Position numbers and translations under genes: made by a program. Positions 19,062 through 26,075 of a DNA stretch of 64,000 nt are shown here, piece by piece (the first letter of the stretch is position 1; each line of letters starts with the position of its first letter). The notes under the pieces are model-generated. The model saw only the letters and a list, made by a program, of their open reading frames with translations, made no database searches and had not been told where the DNA came from. Source of the stretch: Stutzerimonas azotifigens (GTDB lineage: Bacteria; Pseudomonadota; Gammaproteobacteria; Pseudomonadales; Pseudomonadaceae); NCBI RefSeq assembly GCF_013522725.1, contig NZ_JAAMRF010000005.1, positions 186,001-250,000 of the forward strand, written 5' to 3'.

Positions 19062-19613
19062 ATGACCACACATATTGTCAACTTCACCGGCCCTATAAAC
19101 TCTGCAACTTGCGGGCAACTTATCGAGAAATGCTCCCAAGCGGTTCAGCAGGATGCATCAGAAATCATTCTGAAGATCGCAACGATGGGCGGTGAATGCA
19201 GTTACGGATTTTCCATCTACAACTTCCTGATGTCTCTTCCCGTTCCGGTACATACCCACAACCTGGGCACGGTAGAGTCGATGGGCAACATCATATTCCT
19301 GGCCGGGCGCAAGAGAACGGCCTGTCGCCACAGCAAGTTTCTCTTTCACCCGTTCCACTGGAGTATCCATGGCTCGGTCGATCATTCGCGCATGTCCGAA
19401 TACGCCATGAGCCTCGATTACGACCTGCAGCTCTATGCCGATATCGTCAAGGAGCGGACCAGCGGTGCCGAGCAGTCGCTGGACATCGCCAAGTACCTGA
19501 TGGCGGCCCCGCGAATTCTCAACCCGGAGGAAGCGCTGGCGACCGGGCTTATCCACGCGATGGACGATGCCTACCTGCCGGTAGGCGCCGTTTCCTGGTC
19601 CGTCCATTCCTGA
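19062..19613 (+). CDS. ClpP-like serine peptidase (second-ClpP type)
   Basis: A 183-residue ClpP/crotonase-fold peptidase. The nucleophile Ser73 lies in GTVESMGNIIFLAG and His96/His99 in FLFHPFHW, equivalent to the ClpP His; EALATGLIHAM is the usual C-terminal ClpP helix. No signal peptide or propeptide is evident. It differs enough from housekeeping ClpP (which sits with tig-clpX-lon) to be a paralog, possibly the counterpart of P. aeruginosa ClpP2. No Clp ATPase is nearby, so it must borrow one or form mixed rings. The ATG at 19062 follows AGGTAG; an upstream ATG at 19005 adds unconserved residues. Confidence 0.85.
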   Translation: MTTHIVNFTGPINSATCGQLIEKCSQAVQQDASEIILKIATMGGECSYGFSIYNFLMSLPVPVHTHNLGTVESMGNIIFLAGRKRTACRHSKFLFHPFHWSIHGSVDHSRMSEYAMSLDYDLQLYADIVKERTSGAEQSLDIAKYLMAAPRILNPEEALATGLIHAMDDAYLPVGAVSWSVHS

Positions 19614-19657
19614 CCCGATCGAGCGTGAAGCAGGCGAATCGCTGACGCGCTGAGAAT

Positions 19658-19686
19658 CCCGCCGATGCCCACAGGCATCAGGCGGG
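19658..19686. terminator. strong hairpin between convergent genes
   Basis: CCCGCC (19658-19663) plus GATGCC (19664-19669) pair with GGCATC (19674-19679) and GGCGGG (19681-19686) around a CACA loop, giving a 12-bp stem with one bulged A. It lies between the stop of the ClpP-like gene and the end of the cysteine-rich gene, so it can serve both strands. No strong T-tract. Confidence 0.55.
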
Positions 19687-19699
19687 CTCCGGGTGCGGA

Positions 19700-20029
19700 T
19701 CAGGCCGCCATGCGCTCGCACTCCTCGGCGCAGGCCATGCATGCCTGGGCGCATTTCTGGCAGTGATCGGCGTCGTGCTTCTGGCATTCCTCTCCGCAGG
19801 CACGGCAGACCTGCGCGCAGAGCTTGCAGAACTGTTTGGCGAAGTCGCTTTCCCTGGCCATCAGCGCGGCCGCCATTCGGCACATGTCGGCGCAGTCCAT
19901 GTCCAGTTGAACGCAGCGGGCCATCATCTTCACGTCGTCCTCACGCAGACAGGCGGCGGCGCAGGTATCGCACACCACGGCGCAGTTGCTGCACGCCTGG
20001 ATACAGCTGTCGTATTGAGCGGTCGTCAT
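19700..20029 (-). CDS. four-helix-bundle copper-binding protein, 19 Cys (DUF326/Csp-like)
   Basis: A 109-residue protein with 19 cysteines arranged as repeated CxxxC/CxxC along predicted helices (CIQACSNCAVVCDTCAAAC; FCKLCAQVCRACGEEC). This is the pattern of cytosolic copper-storage proteins, whose Cys-lined helical bundle binds many Cu(I). No signal peptide, so cytoplasmic. Start ATG at 20029 follows GGAGA by a good distance; an upstream ATG at 20053 is less likely. A role in copper storage or detoxification is family knowledge. Confidence 0.88.
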   Translation of the reverse strand: MTTAQYDSCIQACSNCAVVCDTCAAACLREDDVKMMARCVQLDMDCADMCRMAAALMARESDFAKQFCKLCAQVCRACGEECQKHDADHCQKCAQACMACAEECERMAA

Positions 20030-20242
20030 CGGGGGTCTCCTGTGTCGGGTCAATCGGGCTCCGTTCGGAGTCGAATGGTCGAGCCTCGGCTGTTACCGTG
20101 CCCATACGTACGACTCGATCGAACCCGGAGGTTTCCTCCGCTCCGATTACATTCCGTCAGGTAGAGGCGATATCGCCGCAGCGTGGCGTCTGGTGAGCAG
20201 GCGGAGATCCATCTGGCCGCAGCGCCTGCCGTTCGTGCGCAA

Positions 20243-21265
20243 TCAACGCGCCTGATCGTGCCCGAAGAAATTCGAGTCGAGCACCAGCTCGCGCAACGGT
20301 TCGAGGCGCTTCTGCGCATCGGCAGCCTGAACGCGGCAGTTGGCTGCGTCTTCGGGAAACCCCGAACGCTGCGCCAGATCGGCCATTTGCCGAAGCAGCA
20401 GAACGCGCTCCTCCACTGCCCGCAAGGTGTCCCAAAGCCCATTGTCGATAGCCGCATTGACCTCGGCGATCAGGCTCTTCATCGAGAACGCATGGCCTGT
20501 GTGGCAGCGAAACCGCACAATGGGCCCTTCGTCGATCTGCACCAGCACACCATGGCAGTCAGGGCAGGTGTACTTCGAGACCTTGCCCAGGCCCATCACG
20601 CCGGCCTCGATGCCGTTCCCCTTGATGGCAATGACGTTTTCGATTTCATGCCGTCCCGAATCAGAACGCTCCGGTTGAATCGCGACGGGCGTACCGATCA
20701 GCTCGCCCAGCCGACGGGCAAGCGCCCCGATGGTGCCGACGAAATCCACCTCGACATGCTCGATGGCGCTCTGTGGCATGGATCCCTGCATCGCGTCGGA
20801 TGGATCCTGAACCAGGAGCAGTCCGCCGCGATCCTTGATCACCCATGAGCCGGCGGTGCCGTCGTCCAGCGCTCCGGTGAGCAGGACCCCGATGGTTCGT
20901 GCGCCATGGGTCAATGCGGCTGATCGAAACAGCACATCCACCGCCGGGCGAACACGGCACTCCTTCGGGCCGCGCGTCACGCGAATGCCGTTCCCGTCAA
21001 GCATCAGGTGGCGGTCAGCGTTGGCCACATAGACGGTGGCCGCCTCGAGCAGTTGGCCATCCTTCGCAGGCAGCACTGGCATCGAGCTCGCCAGACCCAG
21101 CACTCGGTGCAACACGCTAGGGGTATGGGACGGCACATGAAGTACCACCAGAAACGCGGCAGGCAGATCCCTGGGCAGGGCTTTGAACAAAGCGGTCAAA
21201 GCCTCGACCCCACCGGCGGAAGCACCGATCACCACGATGTTTCGTGTTTCGCTATCCAGGCGCAT
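20243..21265 (-). CDS. orphan CheB-type methylesterase with C-terminal cysteine ribbon
   Basis: A 340-residue protein that starts directly with a CheB methylesterase domain: Ser16 (GASAGG), His43 and Asp135 (TGALDDGT) keep the triad. There is no receiver domain at the front. After about residue 225 it has CPDC and a downstream CHTGHAF, a possible zinc ribbon, then a helical tail. This architecture is common among orphan chemotaxis-protein-B annotations in soil bacteria. No chemotaxis genes adjoin, so the substrate is probably not a classical MCP, or is encoded elsewhere. Confidence 0.88.
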   Translation of the reverse strand: MRLDSETRNIVVIGASAGGVEALTALFKALPRDLPAAFLVVLHVPSHTPSVLHRVLGLASSMPVLPAKDGQLLEAATVYVANADRHLMLDGNGIRVTRGPKECRVRPAVDVLFRSAALTHGARTIGVLLTGALDDGTAGSWVIKDRGGLLLVQDPSDAMQGSMPQSAIEHVEVDFVGTIGALARRLGELIGTPVAIQPERSDSGRHEIENVIAIKGNGIEAGVMGLGKVSKYTCPDCHGVLVQIDEGPIVRFRCHTGHAFSMKSLIAEVNAAIDNGLWDTLRAVEERVLLLRQMADLAQRSGFPEDAANCRVQAADAQKRLEPLRELVLDSNFFGHDQAR

Positions 21266-21379
21266 GGATCGTTACCTCCGGGTGCAAACCCCTTTAGTCC
21301 CAAAGCGCATGGATCGGTTCGCTAATCCTCCGGAGGCAGCCCACATTCGTTGGCGCCCGTTCGGATCGAAGCGAAGAAA

Positions 21380-21398
21380 GCCCCGCTCGGGGCGGGGC
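21380..21398 (-). terminator. rho-independent terminator of the small acidic gene
   Basis: On the minus strand GCCCCG (21398-21393), a 7-nt loop and CGGGGC (21385-21380) are followed by TTTCTT. It lies eight bases past the stop of the 61-residue acidic protein. Confidence 0.65.
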
Positions 21399-21405
21399 CT
21401 TGGGC

Positions 21406-21591
21406 TCAACTGCTGTGGTTCTTCGGGTCGTCCTCATCGCTCCCGTTCATGTTGGTGTCGGTCGGCCGAAGATCGTGCTCGACCGGTTGAACATGATCGG
21501 TGTGAGCGGTGGTCCCGATTTCCACCTCGTCGGCACTGTTGGCCAGATCGTGATCTTCTGCTTCGTGCGTGGTTTTGATTTCTTCACCCAT
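21406..21591 (-). CDS. small acidic hypothetical protein, 61 residues
   Basis: A very hydrophilic, acidic and His-rich 61-residue protein with no cysteine (MGEEIKTTHEAEDHDLANSA...). It is probably real: GAGGTG sits at ideal distance before the ATG and a hairpin plus T-run follows the stop. Composition suggests an intrinsically disordered protein. I recognise no family. It is separated from the orphan CheB gene by about 140 bases on the plus-coordinate side below and may be independently transcribed. Confidence 0.6.
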   Translation of the reverse strand: MGEEIKTTHEAEDHDLANSADEVEIGTTAHTDHVQPVEHDLRPTDTNMNGSDEDDPKNHSS

Positions 21592-21804
21592 GGTTCACCT
21601 CATGTCGTTGGTGTGGGACGCCTCATCTCATTTGAGGCACCTCTTCTCGCGACGTTCGAGGCAACGGGTGCCGGTTGTCAGCTCATGGGAGCGGATACCC
21701 AGGCAACGGCTTGCCGCTGCAAACCGGTTGCCGCGGCGCGGCGACTTCTCCCACACTGCGCGCACCGTCAAGCACGACGGCACCGTCATCATTGGGAGGT
21801 TTCC

Positions 21805-22206
21805 TTGGTCGATTTCGCGCAGCACCCGTCCCGTAACGCCATTCTCGAACATCCCGACGCGCTTGATTGCACCCTTTACCGCCCCGACGAACGCGATCCC
21901 GATGCGGACGAAACCGATCTGGGCGACGCACGCATCCTGTTCCGCGGGGCCTTCGAGCCGCCTGCCGACTGGGATGCGCTGGAGCGCGACGAGTTCTATG
22001 GCGATGCCGACCCCGCTTCGTTCTTCACCGCCTATATCGAGCCAGAGGCGGCGCCCGGCACCAAGCAGGCTTTCGTCACCCAGGTCGGCGATTTCGTCGC
22101 GACGATCCCGGGTGTGCAGGTGGTCATGTACTTCGTCGTGGACTACAGCGACGACGCCGGCAGCCGAATCTACGTGCTGCAGCGCGACGACCAGTCGCTG
22201 GACTGA
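21805..22206 (+). CDS. conserved hypothetical protein, 133 residues, TTG start
   Basis: A cytoplasmic protein beginning (M)VDFAQHPSRNAILEHPDALDC and rich in Asp/Glu (YRPDERDPDADETDLGDARI), with a C-terminal strand-rich end (VQVVMYFVVDYSDDAGSRIYVLQR). I know no function; similar unnamed proteins occur in pseudomonads. The TTG at 21805 is chosen because GGGAGG lies eight bases upstream and the protein-like sequence begins there. The frame extends further upstream to 21400 but without coding character. Confidence 0.7.
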   Translation: MVDFAQHPSRNAILEHPDALDCTLYRPDERDPDADETDLGDARILFRGAFEPPADWDALERDEFYGDADPASFFTAYIEPEAAPGTKQAFVTQVGDFVATIPGVQVVMYFVVDYSDDAGSRIYVLQRDDQSLD

Positions 22207-22213
22207 CCCGGAC

Positions 22214-22250
22214 GCCGCCCGCAGCGCTAACGCGCTTGCTTGCGGGCGGC
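22214..22250. terminator. inverted repeat at the convergent ends of two genes
   Basis: GCCGCCCGCA (22214-22223) is perfectly complementary to TGCGGGCGGC (22241-22250), a 10-bp stem whose 17-nt loop contains the dehydrogenase stop codon. It may act as a two-way terminator although T-tracts are absent. Confidence 0.4.
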
Positions 22251-23258
22251 CTCCTCCCGTTCGATCCGCTGCCTGGCGCCGCCGTCGACGCCCGAGCCGG
22301 AGGGCATCGGTTGATAGAGGGCGCCGGTGGTGGCAGGCGCCGACGGCGCATTCTCGATCTGCCAGCGGTGCGCGATGTTTCCCGAGATCCGTTCGCTGAG
22401 TCCGGGCATCAGCGAATGGGAGATCACCGCGCCACGTGCTTTCCAGCCCACCGGCAGACGTTTTCTCGGATGGATCGAAACCCAGGCGATCGCCTCGACC
22501 ACCTGTTCCGGACCGTCCATCGCCGCCATCCGCGCCGTTCCACCGGTGTAATTGGCGGCGTGCTCCCAGAACGGTGTATCGACCGCCCAGGGCATCACGG
22601 TGGCGACGCTGATGGTATCGCTGCCACTGAGGCGGATTTCCTCGGCCAGCGCAACACCGAGGTTCATCACGCCGCCCTTGGTCGCCGCGTAAGACGCGTG
22701 ATAGGCCAGCGGCACTTCGCTTTCCACCGAGCCGACATTCACCAGCGTTCCGTAGCCCTGCTGGCGGAATTGGCGCATCGCCACATGGCTGCCGTAGATC
22801 ACTCCCTTCAGGTTGACGTCAACCACGCGGGCATGGTCCTGCAGGGGAATCTCCTCGAACCGGCCCAGAGCGCCGACGGCGGCGTTGTTGATCCAGACGT
22901 CGATGCCCCCAAAAGCGTCCAGCGCCTGCTGCCCGAGACGTTGCACCTGCTCAGGATCGCTGACATCCGTGGTGACCACCAATGCCTTGCCGCCTGCGGA
23001 GCGGACCTGTGCCGCGACCTCTTCGAGCACTTCGGTACGCCGCGCGGCCAGCACCACATTCGCCTGCATCGACGCGAGCCTGAGCGCTACGCCTCGACCA
23101 AAGCCGCTCGACGCGCCGGTGACAACGAAGGTCTTGCCCGCCACCACAGCCGTGTCCCCCGGTTTCAGCCGGGGTGAGATGACACAGCCCGTCAGCAAAA
23201 GCGCGGCGACGAGCAGCGTGCAGAGCCAGGCGAAGGAAGAACGATACGGACGGGTCAT
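22227..23258 (-). CDS. short-chain dehydrogenase with a lipoprotein signal
   Basis: A 343-residue protein. Residues 1-25 form a lipoprotein signal peptide with lipobox LLTGC. Then follows a complete classical SDR: the cofactor motif TGASSGFGRG (about 49-58), NNAAVG, the catalytic Ser (VNVGSVES), and YxxxK (YAATKGG). After the SDR fold comes a long C-terminal tail (WKARGAVISHSLMPGLSERI...). Lipid-anchored SDRs are unusual because the cofactor NAD(P) is cytoplasmic. Substrate unknown. The next SDR gene, divergent, carries a Tat signal, so both are predicted exported. Confidence 0.85.
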   Translation of the reverse strand: MTRPYRSSFAWLCTLLVAALLLTGCVISPRLKPGDTAVVAGKTFVVTGASSGFGRGVALRLASMQANVVLAARRTEVLEEVAAQVRSAGGKALVVTTDVSDPEQVQRLGQQALDAFGGIDVWINNAAVGALGRFEEIPLQDHARVVDVNLKGVIYGSHVAMRQFRQQGYGTLVNVGSVESEVPLAYHASYAATKGGVMNLGVALAEEIRLSGSDTISVATVMPWAVDTPFWEHAANYTGGTARMAAMDGPEQVVEAIAWVSIHPRKRLPVGWKARGAVISHSLMPGLSERISGNIAHRWQIENAPSAPATTGALYQPMPSGSGVDGGARQRIEREEAARKQAR

Positions 23259-23629
23259 TGCGGTGCTCCTGCCTCATACAGCGCCAAACGCGCCTCTATG
23301 AGTCGACACCCACGCCAGGTGCTGGTTGCAGGTGCCTGTCGCCAGGGTCCGGCACGCCCTCACGAATCGGTCGATCTGGCGGTCCGGACCGCTCCCACAC
23401 AAGCGAAAGGCAGCGCCCAGCCTCGTGATTTGCTGTACCGCGCCAGCGCGACAGAACCTCCCGTGATTGCGGGAAGTTGCCTCGCGCCCGGCCGGCATCA
23501 GCGTGGCGTGGGATTCGGATGAACGCGCCGAACGAAGGGAACGCGGCGCCCGTCTACCACCTGGCACCGCGTCGCAAGGTGCCCTCCAAGCGCCGTTGCG
23601 CCCGACCCACTCCACGCAGGAGCCTGCCA
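23259..23629. other. 371-base divergent intergenic region between two SDR genes
   Basis: This gap should contain both promoters. A REP-like half element ending CCGCTCCCACAC lies near 23388-23400. I see no convincing sigma-70 pair. The upstream open extension of the plus-strand frame (from 23477) is not credible as coding. Confidence 0.4.
23382..23410. repeat. REP-like half element, copy C
   Basis: CGGTCCGGACCGCTCCCACA shares the CGCTCCCACA end with copies A and B. It contains the short palindrome GGTCCGGACC. It is shorter than the other copies. Confidence 0.35.
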
Positions 23630-24646
23630 ATGAACTCGAACGATATCTCCTCGTCCCGCCGAAAACTGCTCCAAGGGGCAGCCGTAACCGTCGCCGCTGC
23701 CGCCGCCGCGCCGGTGTTTGCCCAGAGCGCGTCGGGCTCGAACACCGCCGGGACGGCTACCGCCGCACCGCTGGCCGATCCCAAGAAGCTCTATCCGCAG
23801 CCGCCGTTCCAGAAGCAGTCGCAACCCTGGCCGGGTCTGGCCGGCAAGATGGAGCCGCAGCCCGACCATGGCGAGCAGAGCTATCGCGGAAGTGGCCGCC
23901 TCGCCGGGCGCAAGGCGCTGATCACCGGTGGCGATTCGGGTATCGGACGTGCCGCGGCCATCGCTTATGCGCGTGAAGGTGCGGACGTCGCCATCGGCTA
24001 CCTGCCCGACGAGGAGCCCGATGCCCAGGAAGTGCTCGAACTGATCCGCGCCGAGGGCCGCAAGGCCGTCGCCGTGCCGGGCGACATTCGCGACGAGGCG
24101 TTCTGCCGGCAGATGGTCGAAAACACGGTGAAGGAGCTCGGCGGCCTGGACATTCTGGTCAACAACGCCGCGCGCCAGCAGAGCCACGCCTCGATCATGG
24201 ATATCAGCACCGAACAGTTCGACTGGACGGTGAAGACCAACCTTTATGCGATGTTCTGGATCACCAAGGCGGCCCTGCCGCATCTTCCCCAGGGCGCCGC
24301 GATCATCAATACCTCGTCGGTAGTCACCTACAGCGCGCCGGACAACCTGCTCGACTACTCGATGACCAAGGCCGGCATCACCACCTTCAGCAAGAGCCTG
24401 GCCAAGCAGCTGATCGAAAAAGGCATCCGCGTCAACGTGGTGGCGCCCGGCCCGTTCTGGACGCCGTTGCAGGTGTCCGGCGGCCAGACCCAGGAAAACC
24501 TGGAAACCTTCGGCGGCGATACGCCCTACAAACGCCCCGGACAGCCCGCCGAAATCGCGCCGCTGTTCGTCACCCTCGCCTCCACCGAAGCGAGTTACGT
24601 GACCGGGCAGGTGTTCGCTGCCACCGGCGGTAATGGGCTGCCGTAG
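23630..24646 (+). CDS. SDR family oxidoreductase with Tat signal peptide
   Basis: A 338-residue protein. The N-terminus carries SSRRKLLQGAAVTVAAAA, a twin-arginine signal, followed by a Pro/Ala-rich linker. The SDR domain starts near residue 90 with ALITGGDSGIGRAAA, then NNAARQ, the catalytic Ser (INTSSVVTY) and YSMTKAG (YxxxK). This subgroup (YhdF/YgfF-like, glucose-dehydrogenase type) is often preceded by the KLYPQPPFQKQSQPWPG stretch, which is also seen here. Tat export would let it fold with cofactor before crossing. The ATG follows CAGGAG by ten bases. Confidence 0.88.
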   Translation: MNSNDISSSRRKLLQGAAVTVAAAAAAPVFAQSASGSNTAGTATAAPLADPKKLYPQPPFQKQSQPWPGLAGKMEPQPDHGEQSYRGSGRLAGRKALITGGDSGIGRAAAIAYAREGADVAIGYLPDEEPDAQEVLELIRAEGRKAVAVPGDIRDEAFCRQMVENTVKELGGLDILVNNAARQQSHASIMDISTEQFDWTVKTNLYAMFWITKAALPHLPQGAAIINTSSVVTYSAPDNLLDYSMTKAGITTFSKSLAKQLIEKGIRVNVVAPGPFWTPLQVSGGQTQENLETFGGDTPYKRPGQPAEIAPLFVTLASTEASYVTGQVFAATGGNGLP

Positions 24647-24675
24647 ACGGCGTGTCGGGGCGGGTTTCGGAGAAA

Positions 24676-24795
24676 GGCTCGCGGTCAAGACTAGCCGTCC
24701 CCAACCTCTCCCACGGATCGCACGAGACGGCAGAGTGAGCACCCACACTGGTCTCACCGATAGCGACGGGGCTCTTGTGGGAGCGGCTAACGCTA
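24676..24795. repeat. REP-like inverted pair, copy B
   Basis: 24676-24715 repeats the copy A sequence (TCGCGGTCAAGACTAG, then CGTCCC and CTCCCAC). About 70 bases later TTGTGGGAGCGGC (24777-24789) is the inverted counterpart. The pair lies between the convergent SDR and LysR genes, the usual location for Pseudomonas REP doublets. Confidence 0.5.
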
Positions 24796-25752
24796 GTCAG
24801 GCACGGACTCGCAGAAGATCATGCGATTGGTTTCGCCCATCAACAGGCCTCGATTCTGCTCGGCGCAGGCGCGCAGGTAGCGCGCCACCAGGGTGACGCG
24901 CTTGAGCCTGGCCAGGTCTTCCCGATAGAACATCCAGAAATGCCGGGTGATGGCCAACTCATCGGGCAGTACCTCCACGAGTCTGGGGTCCAGGGCCGCC
25001 ATGAAGCACGGCAGGATCGCCAATGCCCGCCCCTGTAGCGTGGCCTGATACTGAGCGATCACGCTGGTACTGCGCAGCGTGCTGATCGCACCGGGCACCA
25101 CCCGCTCCAGATAGAGCAGCTCGGAGCTGAAGGCCAGATCGTCGACATAGGTGTTGAAGCAATGCCCGGCCAGATCCGCGAGGCCCTGGATCGGCGCATG
25201 GCGGGCCAGGTACTCCGGTGTGGCGTAGAGCTTGAGTCGGTAGTCGCACAGCTTCGAGCAGATGTAGGGGCCGCGCTCGGGCCGCTCCAGGGCGATGGCG
25301 ATGTCCGCTTCGCGCTTGGACAAACTCACGAAGTGCGGCACCGGCAGCACATCGAAGGTGATCGCCGGATAGAAACGCTGGAATTCGCAGATCTGCGGCG
25401 TGACGAAGTAGGTGCCGAAGCCCTCGGTCGAGCCGATTCGCACGTTGCCCGACAGCGACAAACCGGTGCCGGCGACCTGCTCGCAGGCGGTCTGCAGGGT
25501 GCTTTCCAGCACTTCGGCGTAACCGAGCAGGCGCTGTCCTTCGGGCGTCACCACGAAGCCGCTGCCGCGCGACTTCTCGAACAGCAGCGCGCCGAGGGCC
25601 TGTTCCAGGGTGCGGATGCGCCGTGAAACCGTGGTGTAGTCCACCCCCAGGCGTCTGGCTGCGGCGTTGGCCTTGCGGCTGCGCGCCACTTCGAGGAAGA
25701 ACTTGAGGTCGTCCCAGTTCAGCTCGTTGGGGCTCATGTGATGTTTTTGCAT
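24793..25752 (-). CDS. LysR family transcriptional regulator
   Basis: A 319-residue regulator. The N-terminal winged helix-turn-helix (about residues 10-70, with FFLEVARSRKANAAARRLGVDYTTVSRRIRTLEQALGA) is followed by a LysR effector-binding domain. The opening ELNWDDLKFFLEVAR is typical of the group that regulates small catabolic clusters. It is divergent from the acyl-CoA synthetase/mmsAB operon and is its likely regulator. An inner ATG 15 bases downstream is an alternative start. Confidence 0.9.
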   Translation of the reverse strand: MQKHHMSPNELNWDDLKFFLEVARSRKANAAARRLGVDYTTVSRRIRTLEQALGALLFEKSRGSGFVVTPEGQRLLGYAEVLESTLQTACEQVAGTGLSLSGNVRIGSTEGFGTYFVTPQICEFQRFYPAITFDVLPVPHFVSLSKREADIAIALERPERGPYICSKLCDYRLKLYATPEYLARHAPIQGLADLAGHCFNTYVDDLAFSSELLYLERVVPGAISTLRSTSVIAQYQATLQGRALAILPCFMAALDPRLVEVLPDELAITRHFWMFYREDLARLKRVTLVARYLRACAEQNRGLLMGETNRMIFCESVPD

Positions 25753-26075
25753 ATGGCTTCGGTTTTTTTGTGATTTTTAAGGTGAAGTTCACCCACCTAT
25801 ACTCGATCCAACCGGGCAAGGCCATGCGCCGTTGGGCGTGTTGCCTGCCACCACAACAACAAGAACGAGACGGCCACCCATGAACCACAGCCCTGCCCGC
25901 GCCCCGCTCCGGGTGCCGCGCCACCTGCCCGCCATGCTCCTCCGTGCCCCCGATCTGGGGCGAACACCTCCCGTCTGATCATCGGCTACCACCACGATTG
26001 CCAAGTTGCCGCGTGGGCGCGGCCGCTTGCCGCCCCGACCAGAACGCCACGGAAGGCTCCTCACGGAGAACACCG
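25753..26075. other. 323-base divergent control region of the LysR gene and the mms operon
   Basis: It holds an AT-rich block near the LysR start, the perfect palindrome at 25781-25793 and a TATACT -10-like box at 25798-25803. The remaining 270 bases before the synthetase gene contain no credible gene; a 32-codon frame at 25879 lacks a Shine-Dalgarno. Confidence 0.45.
25781..25803 (+). promoter_or_regulatory. palindromic operator and -10 box of the mms operon
   Basis: GGTGAAGTTCACC (25781-25793) is a perfect 13-base dyad. TATACT (25798-25803) follows five bases later and matches the -10 consensus at five of six positions. No good -35 exists, as expected for an activator-dependent promoter. 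Binding by the neighbouring LysR protein is inferred. Confidence 0.45.

Noticed and set aside
25879..25977. 32-codon frame in the leader of the mms operon as a possible leader peptide
   Set aside because: No ribosome site and no run of regulatory codons such as branched-chain amino acids.
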